Shown: positions 16,697 through 24,363 of the stretch, in pieces
How the letters are laid out: every line of letters starts with the position of its first letter
Numbering within the stretch: position 1 is the stretch's first letter
NCBI RefSeq assembly: GCF_000308835.1
Contig: NZ_BAGN01000419.1
Coordinates: forward strand, 1 to 64,000
From: Nocardia vinacea NBRC 16497
GTDB taxonomy: Bacteria; Actinomycetota; Actinomycetes; Mycobacteriales; Mycobacteriaceae
DNA length: 64,000 bases
Direction of reading: 5' to 3'
Made by a program: the position numbers and the translations under genes
The notes under the pieces: model-generated
The model's input: the letters and a program-made list of their open reading frames with translations, nothing else
Database searches by the model: none
Told to the model about the DNA's origin: nothing

Positions 16697-17176
16697 TCAG
16701 AGTTGGATGCCGACTCGCGCGATACCGTTCTGGCGGTAGGCCGTCACCGGAAGATTTGCGGCGGCGGCCAACCGCATCAGCCTGGTATTCGCTGGAATCA
16801 ATTCGGCGACAAATCGTTCGACGCCGCGTTCACGGGCGAGTCTCGCCAGGCGGTGCAGGAGTTCGGGGCTGTAGGCGCCCATCCGGTCGTCCTGATCGGG
16901 AGCGATGGTGATGGCGAGCTCGGCCGTTCTGGTCGTGCCGAGCACGGTGAAGTTGCCCAGGCCGACGATCTTGTCGTCGACGAAAGCGCCGAGCGCACAG
17001 TGCGCAGGATCGCGCACGGCGAGGGCGCGCGCGACATTGGGTAACTCGGTCGGACGCGGCACGAGAATTCGGAAGAGGCTGTCCTTATCGGGCATCCCGG
17101 CGTGCAGGTCCGCGACGATGGCTGCATCGGCAGGGCCGAGCGGGCGGACGGTGAAGGTTTGGGTCGAGGTGATCAT
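16697..17176 (-). CDS. GNAT-family acetyltransferase
   Basis: A 159-residue single GNAT domain; strands and the acetyl-CoA region are recognisable (VDDKIVGLGNFTVLG, then LARLARERGVERFVAEL). It resembles the small actinobacterial GNATs found beside universal stress genes. The target is not predictable. One of the best DosR-like boxes (17237-17252) lies 60 bp upstream. Confidence 0.82.
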   Translation of the reverse strand: MITSTQTFTVRPLGPADAAIVADLHAGMPDKDSLFRILVPRPTELPNVARALAVRDPAHCALGAFVDDKIVGLGNFTVLGTTRTAELAITIAPDQDDRMGAYSPELLHRLARLARERGVERFVAELIPANTRLMRLAAAANLPVTAYRQNGIARVGIQL

Positions 17177-17236
17177 GCCGTGGTCTCCGAGCCGAGTAGC
17201 TTTCTAGAGCATCTCTGAACAGGGGCGGATCCGAAT

Positions 17237-17252
17237 GGGGCCGAAGGTCCCC
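17237..17252 (-). promoter_or_regulatory. Strong candidate DosR-like box for the GNAT gene
   Basis: On the minus strand it reads GGGGACCTTCGGCCCC, 60 bp upstream of the GNAT start, at a typical activator distance. Confidence 0.6.
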
Positions 17253-17321
17253 AATCGAGGACCGAACAGCACTGTTCAACGCCGGACATCGGGTGGGGTC
17301 CGCGCTCGAACGATGGCGGCG

Positions 17322-17456
17322 CTACGCGGTTCGGGTGACCATGACGGGGCAATGGGGTTGCTGCACAAGAAAATTGGATGCGAGGCCGAGCAACAGGCCG
17401 GTGCAGCCGCCCGCCGGCGGCTGCCGACCATGATCAGTTGCGCCGTTATCGGTCAT
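17322..17456 (-). pseudogene. Universal stress protein C-terminal remnant fused to an Acg-like promoter and start
   Basis: Read in one frame, AQLIMVGSRRR continues after a frameshift as GLLLGLASNFLVQQPHCPVM, VTRTA-stop, the end of a UspA domain. Upstream it joins ATGACCGATAACGG, the same start (MTDN) and promoter as the Acg-like gene at 1158, through the 84-bp repeat. A recombination or deletion between two regulon genes would explain it. Confidence 0.6.
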
Positions 17457-17527
17457 ATCGTCGAGTGTCATCCGGCGGAACGACAGTCGATGTTGGCCTT
17501 ACGCCCGTTCGCGAAAGTCCATGGTCA
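17444..17527. repeat. 84-bp promoter-containing repeat, copy B
   Basis: Ungapped match to 1146-1229 (67/84). This copy overlaps the last codons of the SRPBCC-like gene (ending TMDFRERA) on one side and the start of the universal stress remnant on the other. Confidence 0.75.
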
Positions 17528-18206
17528 CTTGCCCGCCGACCGAGGCCGGTGCGTCGGAGAGTGTGACGGCGGGTGCGGCCTTTGCCGAGGTGCGCTCGGC
17601 GCGCTGTTTGATGCCGAGCAGCATCTTGCGCTCCATGACCCAGCTGCCAGGCTCCATGATGAACCGGTTGAGTACGCGAGTGGGCAGCGCCGCCTTGGGC
17701 AGCGCGATGCGGTTGCGGCTGACCAGCCGAGTGCCTTCGGCGCTCGGATAGAGCCCGAACGCCCACACCCAGTGCCCGTCCGCCGAGGCGAACACCAGTG
17801 CCTGTTCGGGTTCGAGCACAGCCACCCGCATCCGTGGGCCGGTCTCACCGAGCACGAAAGTGTCACCGACGGCAAGGTTTTGGAACTTCGGCAGGATGGT
17901 ATCGGCGCTGTGCATATTCAGTCCGAAAAGGTTCTCGATCCAGTCGTAGGTGTAGGCACCGCCCCGGCCGGGCCCCATCTGGACCAGCCACGGCCAGATC
18001 CGCTCTGGAGCCGCGTCGATCGTAATGGACCTGGTGGCAACGATATCCGGGTCGGTGAGTAGGTCATCACCCGGCATCGCACGGGTGATCTCGTCGGCGC
18101 TGGAGCCCCAGGTGAGGCAGCGATCACGCAGGATCACTTCATAGCCCACCGCCAGCCCGACCAGGTATGTACCGATTCCGATCGCGCAAGCTGTCACTGT
18201 CTTCAT
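17499..18206 (-). CDS. SRPBCC-fold protein with an N-terminal membrane anchor
   Basis: A 235-residue protein: a hydrophobic N-terminus (VTACAIGIGTYLVGLAVGY), then an SRPBCC/polyketide-cyclase-like domain typical of actinobacteria (TRSITIDAAPERIWPWLVQM, GGAYTYDWIENLFGLNMHSA, VWAFGLYP). Such domains bind hydrophobic ligands; no ligand is predictable. ATG 18206 (MKTVTAC) is preferred over the longer frame because GGAGG lies upstream. The last nine codons lie in the 84-bp repeat, so the native C-terminus may have been altered. Confidence 0.75.
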   Translation of the reverse strand: MKTVTACAIGIGTYLVGLAVGYEVILRDRCLTWGSSADEITRAMPGDDLLTDPDIVATRSITIDAAPERIWPWLVQMGPGRGGAYTYDWIENLFGLNMHSADTILPKFQNLAVGDTFVLGETGPRMRVAVLEPEQALVFASADGHWVWAFGLYPSAEGTRLVSRNRIALPKAALPTRVLNRFIMEPGSWVMERKMLLGIKQRAERTSAKAAPAVTLSDAPASVGGQVTMDFRERA

Positions 18207-18241
18207 ATCCGTACGGTCCTCCGAAACCGGCGGCGGGCACA

Positions 18242-18276
18242 GGGTCGTTCGGCAGCAGGGGCGACGACCTTGGTCC
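18242..18276 (-). promoter_or_regulatory. Candidate DosR-like boxes for the SRPBCC-like gene
   Basis: GGGTCGTTCGGC (18243-18254) and the palindromic GACCTTGGTCC (18266-18276) lie 37-70 bp upstream of the start. The second core recurs at 23160-23170. Confidence 0.4.
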
Positions 18277-18304
18277 GCCACAACGGACCCGCTCGGCCGA
18301 GCGC

Positions 18305-18457
18305 GCCTTACCCCGATACAGGCTGCACCAGCTGCGGCATTCCCGGTTGACGCACGCCGCGGAGGAGAAAGCGTCGACGCTGGTGTTGATGAAGCTGCCG
18401 GGGCATACCTCGGTGCGCAGCCTCGCTGGGTATACGCGTACGACGAAGGGCTGCGAC
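18305..18457 (+). pseudogene. Tyrosine recombinase C-terminal remnant
   Basis: The plus frame reads RYRLHQLRHSRLTHAAEE, STLVLMKLPGHTSVRSLAGY, the catalytic H-x-L-R-H and the GHxS..Y region of a phage/integron-type tyrosine recombinase. The N-terminal half is absent, and the frame continues into unrelated residues. It is evidence of a past mobile element inside the island. The rest of 18207-18572 shows only the boxes above. Confidence 0.6.
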
Positions 18458-18572
18458 GCTATCAAGCCGACAGCGACCCCGGCGGCCAGACGCCGACCGA
18501 GTCGCTGATCCCGATGCTGCCGCCGGTTATCCCTTGGTTCGTGCGTCGCTGATCAGCTATTCCGGGGACCGG

Positions 18573-18923
18573 TCACCGAGGACCCATCCACTCGATCACA
18601 GATTGTCCCGGCTGAGCGGGCTCGAGTTCGCCCATCGGGCCGAGGACGATTGGCTCGGCATTGCTCGAGCCACCCGTACGGGCGTCCTCGGCGAATTCCT
18701 GCAAGCTCTTCGGCCTGGCGTCGTCGATGACGGGTTCTTCCAGGTTGACGTCATAGTCATCGTCGACCAACTGCTCGGGCAGGGTTGATTGATCGTCTGT
18801 CAACTGAGCCAGTTCCTTCTCGGTCCTGCTATCATCCGGCGAAGGCAGATTCGACTGTGTGAGAAGCGCACCGGTGGCAATGGCCGAGGCAGCCATCACG
18901 GCACCTCGGCACAGATTCTTCAT
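18573..18923 (-). CDS. Hypothetical acidic exported protein
   Basis: About 116 residues: an N-terminus like a signal sequence (MKNLCRGAVMAASAIATGAL) followed by an acidic, Pro/Glu/Asp-rich body (LPEQLVDDDYDVNLEEP). No family is recognised. The frame also allows ATG 18959 or earlier starts; 18923 is chosen for its signal-like sequence, with only a weak ribosome site. Confidence 0.45.
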   Translation of the reverse strand: MKNLCRGAVMAASAIATGALLTQSNLPSPDDSRTEKELAQLTDDQSTLPEQLVDDDYDVNLEEPVIDDARPKSLQEFAEDARTGGSSNAEPIVLGPMGELEPAQPGQSVIEWMGPR

Positions 18924-19047
18924 TACTGCGACCAACCTATGAGTGACTTCGAAATCCATTGCGGTTGCAACTGATCGAACCTCTATGGGGAATGCCAGCA
19001 TACAGTCGGCCGGTTCCGGCGGATTGCGAGCTCAGTCGTCGGTGGCC

Positions 19048-19575
19048 TCAGAATCGATGCGCGATCCGGTCGGCCCCGGTATACGCGAGGCGTTCGCCCC
19101 AAGCGCGAGCGCATTCCAGTGCACCCGCGGCTAGTGGTCCGGTCACGCCGTCGACGAAGAAGTCCACCGGCTCGTCGACGAGTTCATAACCCAAGCGCCG
19201 CAATCGTTTACCGGCGCTGCGTGCGGCTGAGCCCGGCAACCACGATGGCTTCACCGCCTTCGTGCCGAAAGCCGCGGCTTGGGTGCCCGCTACTACCGGC
19301 AGCGCCTTATCGAGCCATTCCCGGATGCCGACCTCGACCGGGACCAGCGCGTCGGTCCGTTGCGCGGCATCGCGGCGGGTCCGGGGTCGGCTGAGCCCGA
19401 GCATATGTGTCGGCCCGCCCACCACCAACAGATCCGCGGCCGGTTGGGGCAGCTCCGCGGCGGCCGCCACGTTGAGCAGTTCCACGGTGGCGTACTCGCT
19501 GAGTCCCTGAGCGATGGCAGCGGCGATGGCAGCGGTGTTGCCGAACATCGATTCATAGATGACCCGCGCCAGCAT
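19048..19575 (-). CDS. Flavodoxin-domain protein
   Basis: A 175-residue flavodoxin-like protein: N-terminal FMN phosphate loop VIYESMFGNTAAIAAAI, then LLVVGGPTHMLGLSRPRTR, the pattern of the actinobacterial flavodoxin family near universal stress genes. ATG 19575 has AGGAGG 8 bases upstream. It probably carries FMN as an electron carrier. It is divergent from the SulP gene with two DosR-like boxes between them. Confidence 0.85.
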   Translation of the reverse strand: MLARVIYESMFGNTAAIAAAIAQGLSEYATVELLNVAAAAELPQPAADLLVVGGPTHMLGLSRPRTRRDAAQRTDALVPVEVGIREWLDKALPVVAGTQAAAFGTKAVKPSWLPGSAARSAGKRLRRLGYELVDEPVDFFVDGVTGPLAAGALECARAWGERLAYTGADRIAHRF

Positions 19576-19668
19576 GTCGGTCTCCTCCTGATATGAAACT
19601 GGGTGGAGGGTGCAATTGACGCTACGGGCGGACGCCACCGTCGAACAGGGCCGAACCGACGCTTACCG

Positions 19669-19712
19669 GGGGACTTTCGGACATCCGAGGGAGTTCCCGA
19701 TGACTTTCGGCC
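19669..19712. promoter_or_regulatory. Two candidate DosR-like boxes between the flavodoxin and SulP genes
   Basis: GGGGACTTTCGG (19669-19680) and GATGACTTTCGGCC (19699-19712), in the same orientation, are 38-81 bp upstream of the SulP start and 94-137 bp upstream of the flavodoxin start. Paired boxes are common at strong DosR promoters. Confidence 0.55.
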
Positions 19713-19749
19713 GTCGCGTCGGGGGTCCGCAGCGCACAATGTTGGAACA

Positions 19750-21462
19750 GTGCTGACACGTTTTCTTCCTGGTCTGCGGCAATTCGATGGCTACCAGCGG
19801 GCGTGGCTACGGTCCGACGTGGTCGCCGGTATCACAGTGGCCGCGTATCTCGTTCCGCAGGTGATGGCTTATGCGACCGTGGCCGGTTTACCGCCGGTGG
19901 TCGGGCTGTGGGCGGCGATCGGGCCGCTGGCTGTCTACACCTTGTTCGCTACCTCGCGACAGCTGTCGGTGGGGCCCGAGTCGACGACCGCTTTGCTCAC
20001 CGCGGTCGCACTGGCCCCGCTCGCGGTCGGCGATCCGGACCGGTACGCCGCCCTCGCGGCGGTGCTCGCGCTGCTGGTCGGCGGGCTGTGTTTGATCGGT
20101 GCGGTGGCCCGGCTCGGCGTGCTGGCCGATCTGCTGTCCAAACCGGTGCTGGTGGGATATCTGGCCGGTACCGCGGGAATGATGATCATCGGACAGCTCG
20201 GGCGGGTGACCGGTGTACCGGTCGAGGGGGAGTCGTTCCTCGCCCAATTACGTTCGTTCGCCGCAGGATTGCAGCAGTGGCATTGGCAGACCAGTGTGCT
20301 CGCCGCGGCGGTGCTTGCCGGACTGCTGTTTCTGGCCTGGCGGGCACCGCGCGTGCCGGGACCGCTGTTGGCAGTGCTGCTGGGCACCGCGGTGGTGGCG
20401 ATGTTCTCGTTGCAGCGGTACGGCATCGAGGTCGTCGGGTCCATCCCGGCCGGGATTCCGGTGCCCGGCCTGTCCGGTGTGGCGGCCGCCGATATCGCGC
20501 AACTGATTCTGCCCGCGGTCGGCATCGCCGTGGTCGGCTTCTCCGACAATGCGCTCACCGCCCGGGCCTTCGCAGCTCGCCACGGTGCGCATGTCGAGGT
20601 GAACACCGAGCTCGCCGCACTGGGTGCGACCAATGTGGCGGCCGGACTGCTGCACGGTTTCCCGGTGAGCTGTAGCGGCAGCCGAACCACCATCGCGGAT
20701 GTCATGGGCGCGCGCACGCAGCTGTATTCCGTTGTGGCACTGGGCGGTTTTCTAGCTGTGCTGCTCGGCGCACGAAGTATTCTGGGGGCCTTTCCCAAGG
20801 CGGCGCTCGGTGCGCTCGTCATCTACGCGGCATTGCGCTTGATCGATCTGGTCGAATTCCGGCGGATCGCCCGGTTCCGGCGCAGTGAACTGATTCTCGC
20901 GCTCGGCACGGTCATCGCGGTACTGGCGCTCGGCGTGCTGTACGGCGTGCTGGTGGCGATCGCGCTGTCGATCTTCGACCTGCTGCGCCGGATCGCGCGT
21001 GCCCACGACGCCATTCTCGGATTTGTTCCCGGGCTCGCGGGCATGCACGACGTGGATGACTATCCGGAGGCGAAACCCATTCCCGGACTGGTGATCTACC
21101 GCTATGACGCGCCGCTGTGCTTCGCCAATGCCGAGGATTTCCGACGCCGTGCACTCGCGGCGGTCGAATCGTGGGCCGAGCATGGTGGACGGCCCGTGCG
21201 CTGGTTCGTGCTCAACGCCGAGGCCAATGTGGAGGTGGACCTCACCGCGCTCGACGCGGTCGAACAACTCCGATCGGAGCTTGCGGAGCGTGGCATCGTC
21301 TTCGCGATGGCACGCGTCAAACAGGACCTGCGCGACGACCTGGACTCCTTCGGATTGACCGAAAAAATCGGCGACCAGCACCTCTATCCAACCTTGCCGA
21401 CCGCCATCGAAGCCTTTCGGGCGGACGCTGATAGGGGGTCGGATGACCCGCACAGTGGGTGA
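19750..21462 (+). CDS. SulP-family anion transporter with STAS domain (Rv1739c-like)
   Basis: A 570-residue SLC26/SulP transporter. The N-terminus has the family motif (VAGITVAAYLVPQVMAYATV), then about 12-14 membrane segments to residue ~420 and a C-terminal STAS domain (about 440-555; IYRYDAPLCFANAEDFRRR). It likely moves sulfate, bicarbonate or another anion. The frame is open upstream, but GTG 19750 (LTRFLPGLRQF) gives the family N-terminus. Rv1739c is its closest known counterpart by eye. Confidence 0.88.
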   Translation: MLTRFLPGLRQFDGYQRAWLRSDVVAGITVAAYLVPQVMAYATVAGLPPVVGLWAAIGPLAVYTLFATSRQLSVGPESTTALLTAVALAPLAVGDPDRYAALAAVLALLVGGLCLIGAVARLGVLADLLSKPVLVGYLAGTAGMMIIGQLGRVTGVPVEGESFLAQLRSFAAGLQQWHWQTSVLAAAVLAGLLFLAWRAPRVPGPLLAVLLGTAVVAMFSLQRYGIEVVGSIPAGIPVPGLSGVAAADIAQLILPAVGIAVVGFSDNALTARAFAARHGAHVEVNTELAALGATNVAAGLLHGFPVSCSGSRTTIADVMGARTQLYSVVALGGFLAVLLGARSILGAFPKAALGALVIYAALRLIDLVEFRRIARFRRSELILALGTVIAVLALGVLYGVLVAIALSIFDLLRRIARAHDAILGFVPGLAGMHDVDDYPEAKPIPGLVIYRYDAPLCFANAEDFRRRALAAVESWAEHGGRPVRWFVLNAEANVEVDLTALDAVEQLRSELAERGIVFAMARVKQDLRDDLDSFGLTEKIGDQHLYPTLPTAIEAFRADADRGSDDPHSG

Positions 21463-21829
21463 CTTTCTTCTCTGCCCGAGGATCGGACGACGCGGGATGC
21501 TCGAAGCCGGTGGCAACGCCATCGAAAGAGGTGATCCCCCAATCAATGTCCGAGAGTGCAGCAGCCATCCCGATCCGCGACTCGTGGATCTGGGTGGTCC
21601 GGCTGTGGCTACTACAGCCTTGGGCCCGTAGCGCGTCGGCAAGCATGCGCCGGTGTGGCTCGGCTCAGACGGCGCCCCGCCTCCGCTCCACCACGCACTG
21701 GCGGGTCTCGGCACGAGCGTGGCGGTTCTGGCCGGTGTCGGGTCGAGCGCATGGCTGCTGCCTTGATATCGGAACACCGGCGGACCGGCGTTGGCGACAC
21801 CTCGGTCGCGCAACCGGAAAGGAACGCAC
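21463..21829. other. Intergenic region without a recognisable gene
   Basis: Several short frames exist on both strands but none has a ribosome site or family motif. It starts with a half DosR-like site (GGGTGACTTTC, 21458-21468) and ends with the ribosome site of the next gene. Confidence 0.4.
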
Positions 21830-22732
21830 ATGATAGGCGAATCCGCTTCGCATGCAACAGAACTCGACACGCCGATCCTCGTGGCAGTCGACGGGTCGGC
21901 GAGCTCATATCAGGCCGCGGCTTGGGCGGCCGTCGAAGCCGCGTTGCACCACAGGCGGTTGCATATCCTCACCTCGATGGCGATTCCCACCGGTTTCGGG
22001 CCGGGTGCGCTGCTGACCGGCGACGATACGGAGTGGCTGCGTCGGGACGGCGAGCGCGTAGTCACCGAGGCGACTCGTGTGGCGCGTACCGCCGCGCCGG
22101 GCGCGGATCTCGCCATCACCACCGAGGTGACGTTCGAGCTGGTTCCGGCAACGCTGATCGAGCGCTCCGCGCACGCCAGGATGCTGGTGGTCGGCAGCCG
22201 AGGCATCGGCGCGTTCCAGCGTGGGCTACTCGGCTCGGTCGGTACCGCGGTGACCCACCACGCACATTGCCCGGTCGCGGTGATCCACGGGATCTCCGCG
22301 ATCGACGCGGTATCGGCGACCCAGCCCGTGCTGGTCGGCGTCGACGGCAGCGCCAACAGTGTGCCCGCCGTCGAAATCGCCTTCGAAGAGGCCTCCCGTC
22401 GCAAGGTCGATCTGATCGCTGTGCACGCCTGGAGCGACACCAGCGGAATCGACCTGCCCGTCCTGGACTGGAATGCGGCGCATGACGTGGGCGAGGCCTT
22501 GCTCTCGGAGAGTCTCGCCGGCTTCGGCGAACGCTATCCGGACGTCGTGGTGCACCGGATCATCCTGGCGGACAGGCCTGTTCGTGCCCTGCTCGACCAA
22601 TCGGGGAATGCCCAGCTGATCGTCGTCGGTAGTCACGGGCGCGGCGGTTTCTCGAGTATGCTGCTCGGCTCGACCAGCAACGCCCTTCTGCATTCGGTAG
22701 AGGTCCCGATGATCGTGGTCCGCACGGTTTGA
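21830..22732 (+). CDS. Tandem-domain universal stress protein
   Basis: A 300-residue paralogue of the 1407 gene with two UspA domains and intact nucleotide signatures (GSRGIGAFQRGLLGS; GSHGRGGFSSMLLGST). ATG 21830 is preceded by GGAAAGGAACG. The stop codon is the first part of the 25-bp terminator stem at 22730. Confidence 0.92.
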   Translation: MIGESASHATELDTPILVAVDGSASSYQAAAWAAVEAALHHRRLHILTSMAIPTGFGPGALLTGDDTEWLRRDGERVVTEATRVARTAAPGADLAITTEVTFELVPATLIERSAHARMLVVGSRGIGAFQRGLLGSVGTAVTHHAHCPVAVIHGISAIDAVSATQPVLVGVDGSANSVPAVEIAFEEASRRKVDLIAVHAWSDTSGIDLPVLDWNAAHDVGEALLSESLAGFGERYPDVVVHRIILADRPVRALLDQSGNAQLIVVGSHGRGGFSSMLLGSTSNALLHSVEVPMIVVRTV

Positions 22733-22788
22733 TCAGGCAGTGAAAAGCCCGGCGCCATTGCGACGCCGGGCTTTTCACTGCCTGATCA
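22730..22788. terminator. Bidirectional terminator with 25-bp perfect arms containing both stop codons
   Basis: Left arm 22730-22754 and right arm 22764-22788 are perfect inverted repeats around a 9-base loop, with A4/T4 runs in the arms. Both convergent genes end inside the stem: TGA at 22730-22732 (+) and the minus-strand TGA at 22788-22786. Confidence 0.9.
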
Positions 22789-23040
22789 GTCGCGACCGGC
22801 GAGTCGGCGCAGGCGTTCGTGCTCGAGAACGAACAGGGTGACGCTGGTGACGAAGCACAGCGCGGTGACAGTGGCCCCGAGAGCGGTCCAGCCCGCGAAT
22901 CCATAGCCTGCCGCGGTGAGGGTGGATGCCAGGCCCACAACTCCGGCGATGAAAAGCACGATGCCGGGAATGTTGTATGGGTCGGCGAGGCTTTCGCCGG
23001 GCTTGCTGTGGTACGGCTCGCCGGATGTCCTGTCGCTCAC
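22786..23040 (-). CDS. UsfY-like small two-span membrane protein
   Basis: An 84-residue protein: polar N-terminus with YHSKPGESL, then two membrane spans (about 24-46 and 50-70) and a basic end ERLRRLAGRD. The layout fits UsfY of mycobacteria, which lies next to the SigF regulatory genes there. GTG 23040 has GGAGGAAATATC before it, better than the long upstream frame. The function is unknown. Confidence 0.6.
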   Translation of the reverse strand: MSDRTSGEPYHSKPGESLADPYNIPGIVLFIAGVVGLASTLTAAGYGFAGWTALGATVTALCFVTSVTLFVLEHERLRRLAGRD

Positions 23041-23461
23041 GATATTTCCTCCAGTGTCGGGTTTGGATCGGGCCGCGGCGGGGCGGTTTCGTCGCGGCCC
23101 ATCGATCACCCTGCCCGCATGGGTCCCGTGTGGGCAGGGGCGTTGGTCCTGGGGGAATCGGACCAAGGTCATCTGTGGAGATGACCCGGTGCGACCGGCG
23201 GAAAGTGCACCGCCATCGCGTGGGTGTCTGACGGACAAGCGAGTCGCAACGCGTCCGATCCCGCCACCTAGTCGCCCCACCTCGACTCCGATGCGGCTGT
23301 GGCACGGCCAGCGATTGCGCGATCATCGATGACCAGATGCGGATCGCGCCCCAGTCGCGACGAGGAACGCGATCTTTTTCGGCACGGTGCCGCCGATCCA
23401 TCGCCCGATCGGGCCGCGCAGTGCCGGGTTTCCTAGAATTGTGGTTCGAAAGGCAGGTCGC
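23041..23461. other. Intergenic region with a DosR-like palindrome
   Basis: Contains GGACCAAGGTC (23160-23170), whose complement GACCTTGGTCC is the same core as at 18266. It lies about 120 bp upstream of the UsfY-like start and 290 bp upstream of DoxX. No supported gene. A minus-strand stretch (23323 onward) ends RWIGGTVPKKIAFLVATGA, possibly a degraded gene end. Confidence 0.35.
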
Positions 23462-23944
23462 ATGTCTACCAACGGCAACTGGCTCGCCCGAATCACTGCC
23501 ACCACCGCGCCCGGCGCGGTGGTGCTGATCCGCCTGTATGTCGGCGCGGTCTTTCTCTTCGAAGGCATTCTGAAGTTTCTGCGGCCCGAGACGCTCGGCA
23601 CCGGCCGGTTCGACAAGGCTGATGTCCCGGCGGCGGGATTCGTTGCTCCACTCGACGGAGTATTCGAAATCGGCTGCGGCGCACTCATTCTGGTCGGTCT
23701 GCTTACGCGGCTCGCGGCGATCCCGATGATCGTGGACATGATCGGCGCACTGCTGATCACCAAATTGCCCATCCTCTGGGGTACGGCCGCATTGTTCACC
23801 GGCAAGTCCGGGTGGTGGGATTTCGTGCACGAATCCCGCGTCGACCTGGCCCAACTATGCGGCAGCGTGTTCTTGCTCATCGTCGGTGCGGGCGCCTACT
23901 CGGCCGATGCCGCGCTGGGCCGGGGCACCGGAAGTCGTCGGTAG
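23462..23944 (+). CDS. DoxX-family membrane protein
   Basis: A 160-residue four-helix membrane protein of the DoxX family: RLYVGAVFLFEGILKFL, GVFEIGCGALILVGLLTRLAA, then a helix ending in RVDLAQLCGSVFLLIVGAG. In mycobacteria DoxX acts in thiol/oxidative stress defence with SodA and SseA; here neither partner is adjacent. ATG 23462 follows AAAGGCAGG. Confidence 0.86.
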   Translation: MSTNGNWLARITATTAPGAVVLIRLYVGAVFLFEGILKFLRPETLGTGRFDKADVPAAGFVAPLDGVFEIGCGALILVGLLTRLAAIPMIVDMIGALLITKLPILWGTAALFTGKSGWWDFVHESRVDLAQLCGSVFLLIVGAGAYSADAALGRGTGSRR

Positions 23945-23981
23945 GCGTCATTCGGCGCGTGTGTCATTGGTACCCGCAGGA

Positions 23982-23998
23982 CAGGGCGATCGGCCCTG
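23982..23998 (+). promoter_or_regulatory. Palindromic candidate DosR-like box upstream of the SHOCT gene
   Basis: CAGGGCGATCGGCCCTG, with 6-base arms, lies 90 bp upstream of the start at 24088. It could also be a short hairpin. Confidence 0.35.
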
Positions 23999-24087
23999 CC
24001 GACGCCGTGCGTGCGGGCGCACAGTGGTGCTACCTGCCGAACCGATCCGCAGTCTGCCCGGTTCGTGATGTCGAGGAGATGCCCGAG

Positions 24088-24363
24088 ATGATGTATTGGT
24101 ACGACCACGACCTCAATGGGTGGGGCTACGCCTGGATGAGCGTCGGGATGGTGTTGTTCTGGGGTCTGCTGATCGCCGCGTTCGTACTGGTGGTTCGCAT
24201 GATCACCCGTTCCGATCACCCCGCCTCGACCGGTCCGTCGCTGCGGACCGCCGAGCATCTGCTCGCGGAGCGCTTCGCGCGCGGCGAGATCGATGAGAAG
24301 GAATATGTGAGTCGGCTCGAGACGCTGCACGCGCATGCCACGCCGCCGGGGTCACGGCGGTGA
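24088..24363 (+). CDS. SHOCT-domain small membrane protein
   Basis: About 91 residues: a membrane span (WMSVGMVLFWGLLIAAFVLV) followed by a SHOCT domain (LLAERFARGEIDEKEYVSRL). SHOCT domains are thought to help oligomerisation. GAGGAG is too close to ATG 24079, so ATG 24088 is chosen. The stop overlaps the next ATG (TGATGA), suggesting coupling to the hydrolase gene. Confidence 0.8.
   Translation: MMYWYDHDLNGWGYAWMSVGMVLFWGLLIAAFVLVVRMITRSDHPASTGPSLRTAEHLLAERFARGEIDEKEYVSRLETLHAHATPPGSRR

Noticed and set aside
20752..21870. Minus-strand 372-codon frame over the SulP end
   Set aside because: Overlaps the STAS domain; composition matches an antisense shadow.
23323..23440. Minus-strand stretch ending KKIAFLVATGA
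   Set aside because: Too short and without start or clear family; it may be a gene remnant but cannot be supported.
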